DNA of 64,000 nt from Carnegiea gigantea (GCA_029747015.1 JAKOGI010001339.1:186001-250000); one strand, 5' to 3'; positions 46,796-58,655 are shown, numbered from the stretch's first letter. Made by a program: numbers and translations. Notes: generated by a model not told the origin, from the letters alone.

Positions 46796-47853
46796 TGTAT
46801 TAATTTCAAAACATGAAAAAATGTAGGGGATAAATGTAGTAGAACTATTGCAATATTTAATATATTACATGAATTTTCTTTTATAAGGTGTTAGATAAGA
46901 GTAATGGTAGATGGGCACCGTGGTTCGGCATTCTTATTCTGTTACTGGAGATGGAACGTTTGTTTTTTTTTTTTTAAAAAAAAGAGACAAAACATCTACA
47001 CAAAATAGACTACCATAGTATGTATCATATGATTTTTTTTTTTTTGGGTGTAATATATTAATGATGATGTTGGTAGATGGATGCCTTTACTCTAAATGTC
47101 TAGTTCCACCATTGAATGATGGACAAACTCACTTGCTTTGTATGAGGAAAGCTTAGGAGTGGAAGCTTTGATTTTTACCTTCATTCAACTTCAATGTTTG
47201 GTAATTTATTTTGAATTGGGACTTGTTGAAGGTGTTTAGAAAATTTTCTATCAATTTTTCACCAAGCTTGAATTATCTTTTGTACAAGGTCAACTGTTTT
47301 GACTTTTAACGTCAAGGAAAGCAGTATGATCTCAGTTAAGCCAGGCTTTGTAGAAACTCTTGTTAAGGCTCATTATTGTTTGTCTAATAAGCTAATCGAT
47401 CCAGCTTGTTGATGTAAAGCCAAAGCCAGCTATGTTTTGATAGGTTCTTGTCAGTCTCAAATGCTTGGCTTTCACTAATGGATGCTTGACTTCCACAATC
47501 ATAAAATTAGAACAACCCAAGTTCGTCACTAGAGTTAATTCAATCCAGATGACATTCACATTAGGTTGGAATGGACAGCTGGGACGTTTGCATCAGCTAT
47601 AGCATAGATTAAATTATTTCATCATCGGGTTTTAATTGGAACTACTAATTTTTACAAGTAAAATTCATCAAGGATGTGGTCAATCATGGTCAAACGACAA
47701 TCAAATGGCTTCATGTTGGTGTGACTAAATTCAGCTTTTTGCCTTGCCTTAATCAAGTTTGATTTGGATAAGCATTCAGATCAAGTGGTTGGATACATAC
47801 AAAGTCAATTAGTCAAATGTGGATGAAATTTTGAGCATTCTATTGAGCATATA
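46796..47853. other. Downstream flank of the DRM pseudogene
   Basis: No domain seen. It probably includes the former 3' untranslated region of the minus-strand gene ending at 47854. Confidence 0.45.
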
Positions 47854-48283
47854 CTAACTCCCTGTCATGACGGCACGAACACGTTCTAGTATTCGATAGT
47901 AATGGAAAAAGGAAAAGGAGTCCCTGCCCTCAAGGCCATCGCTCGTTCTTCTGTTCCCCTAGCAATGTCGTAGCTAGGACTTCTACCAATCACCAAATCA
48001 AATCCATTTAGATCCTTGATCCAACCATCTATCATGGAGTCATCCGCACTTTGAATGTCATCAACAAGTATGATTCTGCTGTTCTGATTAGTTTGCCTCC
48101 ACCAATCATGTAGGATTTTTCGGTTGACAGGTGGAATCTCAACAGCAACCACATTGTTCAAGGGGATCCCTAGTCTATGGAGTGCAACCTCGCCCCACCA
48201 ATGCTAGAGAAGAGGGAGAGGAAATTCATGCCAGAGGGGAACATGGACTTGAGAACTATGAGATGATAAGCGACAGTGTCCAC
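47854..48283 (-). pseudogene. DRM3-like: DRM last exon: motifs I to IV and C-terminus
   Basis: Begins after an acceptor CTTCAG with VDTVAYHLIVLKSMFPSGM, then the motif I region LSLFSSIGGA, EVALHRLGIPLNNVVAVEI, WWRQTNQNS, GFDLVIGRSPS (motif IV), GLEGRDSFSFFHYYRIL and a stop at 47854-47856. Single-base shifts lie between SSIGGA and EVALH (about 48190) and after DIA (about 47958). The order and spacing match DRM proteins to the end. Confidence 0.9.
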
Positions 48284-49045
48284 CTGAAGCCAATAAGGAT
48301 TAGAAAGATGTTTATCCACATACTAGTAGATGAATGCTTATACTTACCTACGCATAAGAGGGGGGTGGAGGGAAGGAAGAACAACAGGGCACCTGCAAAT
48401 GAGAATATGCACCAGCAAACACTGAATTGCAGGTTTACAGGTGTCCTAGACTTTGGCTAACAAATCACACATTTGGATCACCTTTAAGTACCGTTATCTT
48501 TGGGAACTTGGAATTGATATAGGCTACTTCGGCTCAAGTCCATTAGGGTTAAGGTTAAATCGGTTTTTACCTGATTTGAGGTCCCAGGACTGGTCTTGTT
48601 CTGGGTTGGCCATCAGCTAAGGCAAGTTTCTAAAGTCTGACATCTGCAGTTGCTTTTTCATACCTCGTAGCTTCACCTTTAACTCAGGTTATAGTTGGTT
48701 TAATTTTAGGATGGTTTCATGTTTGTGCTATTGGCATTTCAATAGATGTATAGTGTAGTTTATAATCAGATTGCACTATTTTTGGGGATGTGGTCAAGCC
48801 AAATTCAAGATCACTTGAGTCCGAAATCAGGCGTATGTCAGCTTTGTTAAATCTTATGCATAAGCAAGGTCTTCAAAAAGCTAAGCATTATCAATGAGCA
48901 ATTTCTGAGAAGATTTAGGCAATAAGCAAACTAGGAAGAATGGGACAAGAAGATACCAATTAACACATAGGGAATGGGGTCACTACCGCGTGAGACAGAT
49001 AGAAGGCAAGTACTCAAACACAGCAAACAAATAGGGATTCCAAAC

Positions 49046-49794
49046 CTGAAAGGAGTTGCCCAAGGCTTTATATCTCCTAGTAATGTCAACACCTCTTGTG
49101 TGGTTGGTTGGGAGCACCAACAACATCTACATTTCATCCGATTCGAGCACAGCTGCCTTGTACTCTCCAACCCAAACTAGATTCCATTTCTTGCACCGCT
49201 CAATTACATATTTCCAGTAACATTCAGGAGTCTCACCATCCCATGTTTCCACAATCTCCCTTATCCTATCTGTTAGTGGGGCACTAGCATTGCAAGTCAG
49301 AAGGCAATTCCGTTGTGTTCTTTTATCCCAACTAGGCCACCATGTCCTGGTTACCGATAGTGCTTCATGTGTTGTTTTTGGTGGAATTGGGAGGAGTGGC
49401 GACCGATTCTCAATTAGGAGGTTGTGGATGTATCCTCTTTCCCTTTCAGCAGCTGAAAAATGCACAGAATCAATGAACTTAGGCTCGATATCACATAGAG
49501 ATCAAGTTATCTGAGCCTAGACTCCCTTTGAAGTACGAGCGACATTCTTATAATAAAAGTATGGATGACCTCTGGCTTCATTGCCAATTTCTCTTCAAAC
49601 ATGCAATGTCATCCCAAGTAACCCAAATCCAATCATTGGGTTTGGAGGCCTGAGAGATTCACTATTAATTTTTCTCTTCTTTCTCTACACCGTCTGAGAA
49701 CGTGCTAATGATTTAGCAATCTCATAAGTGGTTCTCTTCACCATTTCCATAGCATATATGAAATCTATCAGTTTTATGATAGATGCATCACGTC
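49046..49794 (-). pseudogene. DRM3-like: DRM exon: UBA end plus first part of permuted catalytic domain
   Basis: Starts after TATTTCAG with DASIIKLIDFIYAMEM (end of a UBA-type helix), then RPPNPMIGFGL, EARGHPYFYYKNVA, DIEPKFIDS, RGYIHNLLIENR, TWWPSWDKRTQRNC, KWNLVWVGEYKA, NHTRGVDITRRYKALGNSFQ, and a donor (CAG/GTTTGG). Five stops replace residues that are conserved in the family, one of them the Trp after KGV. Confidence 0.9.
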
Positions 49795-50388
49795 CTGAAA
49801 TAAGCAACATTTTAAAATTTCACATACATTTAAAATAAAAAGACGATTTAAGAAAATCAAAATTCTCTCTAAGGGCAAGTCCTAGCAAAAACTAATACTA
49901 GTTCAACTAGTATAAGAAAAGGATGTCTCATTTACCCCATTTCTCTACATCAGCTAGACCATCAGGAAGTTGCTAACCCATTTGCAACAGAGAAGAAAGA
50001 GTCCTATCTCTATCAGTAGAAAGTTTTTTGCTTCTCTGTAAAGCAAACTAGTTATGTTAAATTGAATGCTTTGTGAGGAAGCCGCAATTCCTAGAGCACA
50101 AGCTATGACTTGATAAAAACAGAACTAGAAATTTCTGCTCATTGGTTTGCTTCTTTTCCCTCTGCTTTTAGTTCATCTGTTTCTCATAATAGCACCAGAG
50201 AAAAATCCCCCCTCCCCTGGTAAAAGATAGCTAGCAAAAACCAAACACAAATGTTTGCAATGATATCAAAGTATGATTGAACAAAAGTTGATCCCTTTTG
50301 ACGTGCCAAGCTATACATGATATCTAACAACATTAATTGGTCTACATTCAAGTACGACACATTCGAACATCAACTAGGGACATACCTC

Positions 50389-50441
50389 CTCTTCTGCACA
50401 AGCACTATCACCATCTGAAAAGTCATCCAGTCTGTCCCTTA
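50389..50441 (-). pseudogene. Possible DRM acidic exon
   Basis: Reads DRLDDFSDGDSACAEEE before a GTATGT donor. Its acidic character and position fit the linker between UBA segments of DRM proteins, but the similarity is compositional only. Confidence 0.45.
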
Positions 50442-51557
50442 GAATAGGGGAGAAAATTAGAAGAACAAGGGTTAAGTTCATCAGTTTTTTCAAGCTCCTG
50501 CATTTATCATTATATTAGAAATTTAGAACTTCATAATCAAGAAACACGTCATTACAAGGATTTATTTAACAAACTAAATATTAGTAGATCATCGACATAT
50601 GTGAAAGGCATTGAACTAGTAAATGTGGTTGTAGCGCATAAACAACACATGTGGAAAAGGGACTCTTTGACCAGCAAAGGAAAAAAACCCCATACGTTAG
50701 ATACTTAACAGAGCAAGCTTTTCAAGTGACAACTATACAAGATATTTGAAAAATATATTGACCAAATTGTATCTGCAATGGGTACAATAAATATGAAAAC
50801 ATCATATTGCCAAGTAGTTAGAAGGGTTTTTGAATATAATTGCTTGTAATCTACCATATTTGATATTGCAATGTAAATCCACCTATGACTAAACAACGTG
50901 AGCATTGTCTTAGCATCAATTAGTCCTAGTAGTCCTACATAGAGCACAGATATGGCAAAACTCATACGGTGTCCTTTTTCATTGTATTGTGCTGCTAATA
51001 CATCATATAACAAGCCAAATGCCAAATGATAGCACAACTCAAATAATGCTTTTTTTTTTTTTGGTTGGAGGGGGGAACGAAAAGTACCCATGAGTGGCCG
51101 TCAAAATTCGACAAGATTTAGAGGGGAAAATGATGCTAAAGGAAAATGGCTTCTTAATGTAATGCCTAAGGACAAGATGCAGACCCATGTCAAAGATTCA
51201 AGAAATAACATCTATAGTGTAGCAATTTTTGCTGACACTGCACTAACATGTCTAACAGCACTCTAGAAGATCTTGCTATGATCCTATTTACCTCTATCCC
51301 CACCCTTCACTGGAAACGAAGGACTTAGATTCGTATGAAGTTTAAACTGCATGTTATAGAAATGCAAATAAGCAAAAGGAGCACAATATGCAATTACTTA
51401 CTTTGTATGTAAAAAAAGCATTTAGTGTGGCATCTTCATTGTCATCCCCTATGAGGCATTATAACGAAGGGCAAGGAATGAGATGTTCTACCAAAAGCTT
51501 AAGAATTTTTTTTTTAAAAAAAAGGAGGGGGAAAAAAGGAGTGAAAACATATATCAC

Positions 51558-51602
51558 CATTTTCCTTGATTGCTTTGATCACCATCTTCTCTGCGAATCC
51601 CA
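51558..51602 (-). pseudogene. DRM3-like: DRM UBA-segment exon (45 bp)
   Basis: After a TTGTTGCAG acceptor it encodes GFAEKMVIKAIKEN, matching the GFxxxxVxKAIKENG core of DRM UBA domains, and ends at ATG/GTGATA. Confidence 0.7.
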
Positions 51603-52206
51603 CTGCAACAAAGTGGTCAACTTTGTCGAGAAGGACAAGCCGATGACACAACCCACCAATGTAAAACACAACACCCCCCTCACTTTGATTTTCTAGCTAT
51701 CATGAAGACCTTGAATTGACAATACAAGATATCTTAACATGGTTATCATAACATGAAAAACATCATCACATATTCTATTTTAATTCTTGTTTCCTAAATA
51801 CAAGTTGTTTAATGCGCTTTCTATTCTTTATGTTAATGAGTTAGATAAGAGTGTAATGATTTTCAATAATTCCCATGCTTTTGGGTTCTTAATATCAGTT
51901 ACAAGGTGCCAATAAATAATTATATTTAGCAAAATATAAGTCTCTTAAATTTGTAATAGGGATGTCCTAATTTGTCCCTGCCTTAAAGAGAGCCTCATAA
52001 TAAGTAGGTGGGTAGCGCATAGGCATCACTACACACACCAAGAGTAATAATATAATGAATATGGGGATAAGATATCATTTGATCAAATAAGCAATTGTCA
52101 CTACAAACCTTAAAACAGACCATTATGCATTACTAAAAATACAAGGAAACCCATATTCCGAAAGCAAGACTACAACACAACAAAGATTTTGAACCCAAGA
52201 ACTTAC

Positions 52207-52302
52207 TCGATTATGGTCTAGAACTTGAAAAAATTCCACTTCAGCTTCATCATCAGTGTCCCATTCAACATTGTGATCCACTGGACTGTCACAATTTGAA
52301 TC
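52207..52302 (-). pseudogene. DRM3-like: DRM N-terminal acidic exon (96 bp)
   Basis: Between a CTGCAG acceptor and a GTAAGT donor it encodes 32 codons including NVEWDTDDEAEVEFF, close to the WDTD(G/D)EAE start region of DRM proteins. The initiator codon would lie in the exon upstream; none is certain. Confidence 0.72.
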
Positions 52303-52527
52303 CTGCAGAGAGAGAAATTCACAACAGAATGATTAATCTAATCCCTTTATCACTGGACAAGTTTGATCTCTCTGCACATAATGGGACGAATATGCCTGTG
52401 GACATCACAATAGAGAGAAATTTGAAGGCAGAAAAGGGTAGAGTGTCTCTCTCTAAAAAACTTGCTTCTCTCTCTCTAAGAAAGTTTGAGGGCATGATCA
52501 AATGACCTCCCCCAAAGAATCCAACTC

Positions 52528-52537
52528 TATTTATATA
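52528..52537 (-). promoter_or_regulatory. TATA box, gene-proximal copy
   Basis: TATATAAATA on the minus strand inside CTCTATATAAATAGAG. A CT/GA-rich leader follows downstream toward the DRM N-terminal exon. Confidence 0.6.
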
Positions 52538-52929
52538 GAGGAGAGTGGGGAGAGGAAAGGATGATACGTTCCCCTAGGCTTTTATAGAGCCAGAACACCA
52601 CTCAGTCCATGCCATATGCCACCCAAACACTCATAATTTCCTCAAAGCACCTTTAGGACCTAAGGGTCCCAGAGTCCGGCCTAAGGGCTAGCCAATTTGA
52701 ATCCTGCAGAGAGAGAAATTCACAACAGAATGATTAATCTGATCCCTTTATCACTGGACAAGTTTGATCTCTCTGCACATAATGGGACGAATATGCCTGT
52801 GGACATCACAACATAGAGAAATTTGAAGGCAGAAAAGGTAGAGTGTCTCTCTCTAGAAAACTTGCTTCTCTCTCTCTCTAAGAAAGTTTGAGGGCATGAT
52901 CAAATGACCTCCCCCAAAGAATCCAACTC

Positions 52930-52939
52930 TATTTATATA
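52930..52939 (-). promoter_or_regulatory. TATA box, duplicated distal copy
   Basis: Identical TATATAAATA in the second copy of the 401-bp duplication. Confidence 0.6.
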
Positions 52940-53052
52940 GAGGAGAGTGGGGAGAGGAAAGGATGATACATTCCCCCAGGCTTTTATAGAGCCAGAACAC
53001 CACTCAGTCCATGCCATATGCCACCCTAACACTCATAATTTCCTCAAAGCAC

Positions 53053-53628
53053 CTTTAGGACCTAAGGGTCCCAGAGTCCGGCCTAAGGGCTAGCCAATAC
53101 GACTTTAGCCCCCAAAGGGCTAAAGGTCCCAAAAGCTCGGCCTGAGGGCCGGTCGCTCTACCTTTAGCACCCAATTGGCTAGAGGGTCTTACAGCTCAGC
53201 CTGAGGGCCAATCGATACATCTTTAGGCCCCCAGGGGCCAAGGACCCTTAAGCTCGGTCTGAAGGTCGATTGCTATACCTTTAGCCCCCAAGGGGCTAAT
53301 GGTCCTACAGCTCGGCCTTAGGGCCGATCGCTATACCTTTAGCCCCCAAGGGGCTGAGGGTCCTATAGCTCAACCTAAGAGCTGGTCGCTATACCTTTAG
53401 CCCCCACGGGGTTGCGGGTGCTATAGCTCAGCCTAAGGGCTGGTTGCCATACCCTTAGCCCCAAATGGGCTAAAGGTCTCCATGCACGGCCTATGGACTA
53501 GCCGCTATGCCCTTGAACCCTCAAGTGGCTAAGGGTCCTACAACTCAGCCTAAGAGCCGATCGCTACACCGTCAGCCCCCAGGGGCTGAGCATCCTACAC
53601 CATAATCCTCGGGCCGGGCGTCAGACCT
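53053..53628. repeat. GC-rich minisatellite, ten ~58-bp units
   Basis: The unit runs CTTTAGCCCCCAAGGGGCT then AAGGGTCCTACAGCTCGGCC and TAAGGGCCGATCGCTATAC. Each carries two short palindromes (AGCCCCxxxGGGGCT and GGCCxxAGGGCC). Starts fall about every 58-59 bp. GC content is far above the surroundings. Confidence 0.93.
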
Positions 53629-55187
53629 GTAACTTCAATAAGGCCGAGGATCTTAAAGCTAGCCCGAAGCACTAGGGGCCTTAAAGCGCAACCTGTGGGC
53701 TGCCCGTTACGCGCCTAACTCCCGGGAGATCGGAGACTGAAAATTTCGGCTCAGAGGCCCGCTACGCCTGCCACCCCTAAGGGATTGCTGGATGCTATGA
53801 TATTAAATGGAGGCCAATCGCTAATCCTCCGGCCCCTTACAACGGACTGAGCATTTCGTACACTTGACCTCGGGCTAGACATCCGTCATCCTCAGCCCTT
53901 AAGAGATGGATGGCCAGAGCATGGCACCGAAGGACCGGTTCCTCACAGCTCGGCCTACAATTGAATTAAGCGGGCAGAAACACGTATTCGAATGCAAAAT
54001 CACGAAGTAGAGGGTCCACATTTTATTCCTGAGACTGGTGAGTGCATAGCGGCCATAAAAAAAAAAAAAGCAGAAGAGAGAATGAAGGGAGAGGAAATGA
54101 TTAAGGCCACAACTGAGCCTAGTAACTACTCATCGTCAGCATCACTAGGAGGGGGAGGTACACCGCCAGAGCCAGAGCTCTCTTCCCGGCCAATTACGGG
54201 CCCACTCCTACTCCGGACTATTTGGCTCCCGGCAACGGAGCCGTAAGATGCTGCCTCTGTTGCACTGCAAATAAGTCTCGAAAGTGCTCCACTACAGGCC
54301 TACAAGGGTCGACTCCAGCATCTCGTCCAAATCTTTACTCAGCATGCCCAGCTCCAAGGCATCATTGAGAACCATCATGTAAAAGATGACCTGGACTATT
54401 TAGGAAGAAGGAAGTCCTGGGCGGCCTCCTCAGCATCAGAAAGGACAAAATCTGGGCATAGGTCCTGGTAATCATTTGGGAGAGGCAAAGGAGGGAAAGT
54501 GGCCCCTCTCAAGTGCCAATCAAAAGTCTCCAGGATATAGAGAGCCATCTCCTCAGTACTCAAAAAGTAAGGGAGCACCATGACGGAAAAACCTCTTACA
54601 AGAATGAAACTAGCACATAGAGAATGGACCACAACTCCAAGCAATATCATTTTATATTCCAAAAGGGGGGATTCCCCATGCCAAAGTCGTGCCTTAGAAG
54701 TCGAGCGACCTCGAAAACATCCCCAGGCACATAAATCAAAGCACAGGTGTCACCCAGGGATAGGGTGCCCTGATGACGGACCGCTTCCCGAGGTCTGCAG
54801 ATAATCTCTTTAGCACGAACTCACTCCACATTCCACCTAACTACCCGTCCGATTGAGCATGTAGGCAAAATGTGAAAGGCTAAATAATCAGGAGAATATG
54901 AGATTTCATGTGGGCCCCACATGTACAACTATGGGCCAGGCCAAGCCGAGTGTACCCAGTCCTTAATGGGATCCTAAGGCCCCCATTTAAAGGCCCAATG
55001 AAGCAAATAATCTTGCGGCCCATTAGGGAAACATCCAATGTGAAATTACTATTTTTTGCCTCTTGCTACAGGAACTATAAATACCCCTTATTTGCCTCGG
55101 AAAAAGGGATCGCTTTCTAGCACACTCTCTCACCCATCATAATTCTCTCTTTCTTGCTCTGTCTTTTTCTGGGACCCCTACTGACTT
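53629..55187 (+). mobile_element. LTR-like sequence (possible Ty3/gypsy Tat type), left part
   Basis: GC-richer than its neighbours. A TATA box (CTATAAATACCCC, about 55076) is followed by a CT-rich leader (CTCTCTCACCC, TTCTCTCTTTC) and TGACTTGATCGCCGGAG across the solo-LTR insertion, which resembles the R/U5 of Tat-like LTRs. It continues at 57109. An 84-codon plus-strand frame (53992-54246) and an 88-codon minus-strand frame (54396-54662) lie inside; I do not recognise either. Ends not located, and it may include the minisatellite at 53053. Confidence 0.45.
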
Positions 55188-57108
55188 TGATGTATGTCCC
55201 GAGGGTCCAAGCTAAGACTCAATTGAAGAGTGAAAGCTTACAAACTAAGGGAGAATACAATCATGAGAAAACTAAGGAAAGTGGCACATAATATGCTGGT
55301 TGTGAGGCAACAAACATGTGAGGGAGGAATGGAACTTAGAATCAAGGGATTCTAAGTGAAAATCAAAAGGGAGTTTGATGTAATTTGATGTATATCACAA
55401 GGGATGAATGGAACCAAGTTACAAGCTACCAAGATTATGAAGCAACCAAGTGAAAACCACACGAATAGGTGTGGCACGGTCGTGCCTTTAGGCACGGGTA
55501 GGCCGTGCCACTTTTCTGGTTTGTGACACCATATTTCTCACTTTTGCACGGTTGAGTATGGTTTGAGGTTTGTGATGGAAGGTAGACTATTAGAGGTAGT
55601 CTAAGCCTTAAGTAAGCATGGGGATGGATATATGAGTGGCTTGTAAATGAGAAAAGGTGGGAGAGAAGCAAAGTTAAGATTCACTAACTCCAAATTAAAG
55701 CTAGCAAACTCACTTTAACTCTCTTTGAATCCTTGAGTATAAACACCAAATGAGATAGAACTAAACTCGAAGAATGGATACAGAAACACCACCAAACTCA
55801 AGTTTAGGGCCCTTAAACTATGATTAAGATATAGATATCACCACTTAATCGAGTTTAAGACTTCACTTGATCACCACCTTAATCGGCCTAATTAAAGATA
55901 AGCAAGTTAAGTGTTTAAGAGAAACTCAAGACACAAAGTCTCTTTTCTTAATTCAATACTCAAGCATATTTTACAAAATAAACATCCAAGGCATTTAAAT
56001 AGCCTTGAGTTACATGAAATGAACTTTCCTTCTAAGCTAGGAAAGTCATTAAGCTAATCCTAGGCTAAATAGTACATGGTTTTAAAAAACATACATAAGC
56101 TGAAAGTTTAAACTACAAAACATAAGATTTCCTTCTTAAACTTTTTCCTAAACATTAAGAAACCTTGTTGACTCAATTTCCCTTCAAGGGAGGTAAGGTA
56201 TACACGGTTGCCACCTCAAAAGGTTGATGAATGCATGGCTACCATGTAGAGTGAGTGTGGCTGGTTCATAGCTTGCCAAGTGTCGCCTTCTTCATGCTTC
56301 CACGTGTCTCACTCCTATGTGGCTGAGTGGTAGCTTACCAAGCAGCTCAAGGTGACCAAGTAGGCAAGCACACACCTCAAGCAAACCCATCTAGGAGGGA
56401 AATCCACTTAGCTAAGTAACCGAGTGTCTAGGTGCCTGTTTCTGCTGTGACTTGTGCTTCATGGTTGACACTCAAATGCTGAGTAATCTGGGCTTTCCTT
56501 ACATGGAAGGAAACCTCACGATGTCTAGTTTACCCTATTTTTTGAATCATGGCATTTGGACGTCATTTACCCTTTGAATCAGCCTGATTTCCCAAACCGT
56601 GCAGATTGGACTCCAAAACAGCACAGGTTTACTAATTAGCTTAATTCACTAACCAATTGAACTCCAAATCTGGTAATTCCAATTGGACATGAAAGGTAAG
56701 ATCTTAAGCTTTTTAGGGATACAAAAATTGGACACTTAAAACTCATGGAAGATTAAGAAATGTAGTCACCAAAACCGTGCTTATTCTGATCCTGCTGGGC
56801 AGTTTTGACTTCTTGGGTTTAATTGCTGATTTGAACGACCAAATGAAGTCCAAATTGGATGAAACTTGATTTGTTGGAAAGCTAACATCTTGAACTTCAC
56901 ATCCATCAAAAAACAGTAGACTTAAACCCTTAGTATGTTTGAGTAATTAAGCACAAAAAAATGGGTTAGCTGCTTGAATTAACCCTTACCCTGTAGTTTC
57001 AATATTTAAACAAAACTTGGATGATTTATTCATCCTTAAATCACCAAAATGAATTTACCTAGCTTGATTTGATTCTTTAAATCAAGGGGCATGGAGGGAT
57101 ATGCATCA
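55188..57108 (+). mobile_element. Solo LTR, 1,921 bp, with 5-bp target duplication
   Basis: Begins TGATGTATG and ends ATGCATCA (TG...CA with an 8-bp near-perfect inverted end). It is flanked by GACTT on both sides (55183-55187 and 57109-57113). No primer site, tract or coding region occurs inside, so this is one LTR left after recombination between the two LTRs. Orientation is assumed from the sequence look and is not proven. Confidence 0.85.
55471..55511. repeat. GC hairpin inside the solo LTR
   Basis: GTGGCACGG (55471-55479) pairs with CCGTGCCAC (55503-55511), with further GGCACG/CGTGCC segments between. Confidence 0.85.
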
Positions 57109-57290
57109 GACTTGATCGCCGGAGAAGAGTTCCCTAGATCTCAACATGGGAGTGCCCTTTTTGCAGGCTCAATGTTCGAGGAAAGGATCATCAGGCGTTC
57201 CGCACGCGCCATCACATAAGCCCGCTCTCATCTATCCTGCATCATCCCTCAGCAATACCAGAAAGTCCTAAAACAATTATACTTTCCATT
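57109..57290 (+). mobile_element. LTR-like sequence, right part
   Basis: Continues the host of the solo LTR: GATCGCCGGAGAAGAGTTCCC, then TTTGCAGGCTCAATG. The end is unclear. Confidence 0.45.
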
Positions 57291-57940
57291 GCTGGTGTGA
57301 GAGATAATATATACGGTATCTTGATATATATATATTTTTTGGAGGGGTCTAGCATAAGGTATCTTATTTATCGATTCTTTATATTTTATCAATGTTTGTA
57401 TGACTGATTATAATTATTATATAGTTAATTTTATAGATTTGTAATTTTAAGTATTGAATATAGAAGCTTTGGAGGGTTTTAGACTCTGAAAAAGTAAGAT
57501 CCAAATAGGGCATTGTTGTTGTGTATAGAGCTCTTGTAGCAAATGAATTCCAGAGGGTAGTTTTGGCCGGATGTAATGTGGTGTTAGTATGGGTTTGAAA
57601 ACATAAAAATCATTGCAATTATAATACAAATTATATAATAAAAAAATTTGAAAAATCACTCAATTTTATTTCAAAGTTATAAAACTCACCAAGCTTTAAA
57701 AATGATTAAAAAAATCACTAATCTTTAATATAGGGTTCTAATGATTACCAAACTTAATGTTGCATCTGGCACCTTACCGATTTAAAAATCTATTAGTTAT
57801 ATATTTCTTCTTTTGGGGGAGGGGGAGGAATGAGTGTTTCTTTATTTTTTATTTGATATGACGACTTACAAAATATTTAAAATCATTAAAGATAAATTTA
57901 GAGTTGAAAGGAAAGAATGTTCGATATATTATGGTTGCAA
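57291..57940. other. AT-rich intergenic sequence
   Basis: No gene. A 70-codon minus-strand frame at 57447-57659 has no motif. Confidence 0.5.
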
Positions 57941-58440
57941 CAGACCTGACAAATGGGTCATTCGGGTTGGGTATAGGTTAGGCATTAGTTCGGTTCGAGT
58001 CACTTTCAGGTCAACCATGTTCGAGTCAGGTTTAGGTTCAGTTCGGATGAAGTTCGAGTTTGGGTCACTTTTCAGGTCAATGATGTTCGGGTCAGGTATG
58101 GGTTCGGTTTGGGTGAAATTCTGGTCGGCTCTGTTTCAGGTTGTCTATAGTGGCTTAGTTCGGATTAGCTATGGGTCGAGTCTCTTTTGGGTCGGGTGGG
58201 ATTCGGTTCAATGTTTGTGTCAATATCGGGTCGGTTGTAAATCGGATCAGGTATAAATCAAGTCGCATTAATTTCGAATCATTGTATAGTTTCAATGTAG
58301 TTATTTTTACTGCTAAATTGTACTTAAAAGATAAAAAATCATTTAATTAGACAAACTCATTTATTTTATATTTCTTTTTTAATTCATACATTAACGATTA
58401 TACATTTGTGTTTTATACTTAAAACACTTCTTTTTACTTG

Positions 58441-58445
<5 letters not shown>

Positions 58446-58484
<39 letters not shown>

Positions 58485-58519
58485 ATATCTATATATATAT
58501 ATGTTATATATATATATAT

Positions 58520-58564
<45 letters not shown>

Positions 58565-58596
58565 TATATATATATGTATGTATGTGTGTATGTATG

Positions 58597-58632
<36 letters not shown>

Positions 58633-58655
58633 ACTATATATATATATATATATAA
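58446..58655. repeat. (AT)n microsatellite
   Basis: About 210 bp of TA with GTAT variants. Tyr/Ile-only open frames here are artefacts. Confidence 0.95.

Larger units (their letters stand above)
47854..52510 (-). pseudogene. DRM3-like: DRM-family cytosine DNA methyltransferase pseudogene
   Basis: The minus strand reads as a domains-rearranged methyltransferase, the de novo enzyme family of RNA-directed DNA methylation: acidic N-terminus, UBA segments, then a catalytic domain with circularly permuted motifs (the AdoMet-binding and catalytic motifs come last). Recognised exons are 52207-52302, 51558-51602, possibly 50389-50441, 49046-49794 and 47854-48283. Other small exons probably exist and were not found. 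In-frame stops at 49127, 49502, 49517, 49595 and 49685, and frameshifts near 48190 and 47958, show it is dead. At motif IV the catalytic Pro-Cys is Pro-Ser (SPSYDIA; Ser codon at 47973-47975), as in catalytically inactive DRM3-type proteins; alternatively it is decay of a DRM2-type gene. Confidence 0.9.
52292..53094 (-). repeat. 401-bp tandem duplication of DRM leader and promoter
   Basis: 52292-52692 and 52693-53094 are nearly identical (a handful of differences by eye). Each copy contains the splice acceptor plus 11 bases of the N-terminal exon, a GA/CT-rich leader, a TATA box and one unit of the upstream minisatellite. Confidence 0.93.

Noticed and set aside
48131..48460. Plus-strand frame of 109 codons
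   Set aside because: It is the antisense shadow of the DRM last exon and its intron.
50705..51091. 128-codon minus-strand frame with hydrophobic stretches
   Set aside because: It lies between DRM exons, has no recognisable domain, and starts in a G/T-homopolymer context; most likely intronic chance frame.
54396..54662. 88-codon minus-strand frame in GC-richer DNA
   Set aside because: Possible retroelement-derived frame, but I could not match it to any domain, so it is mentioned only within the LTR-like segment.
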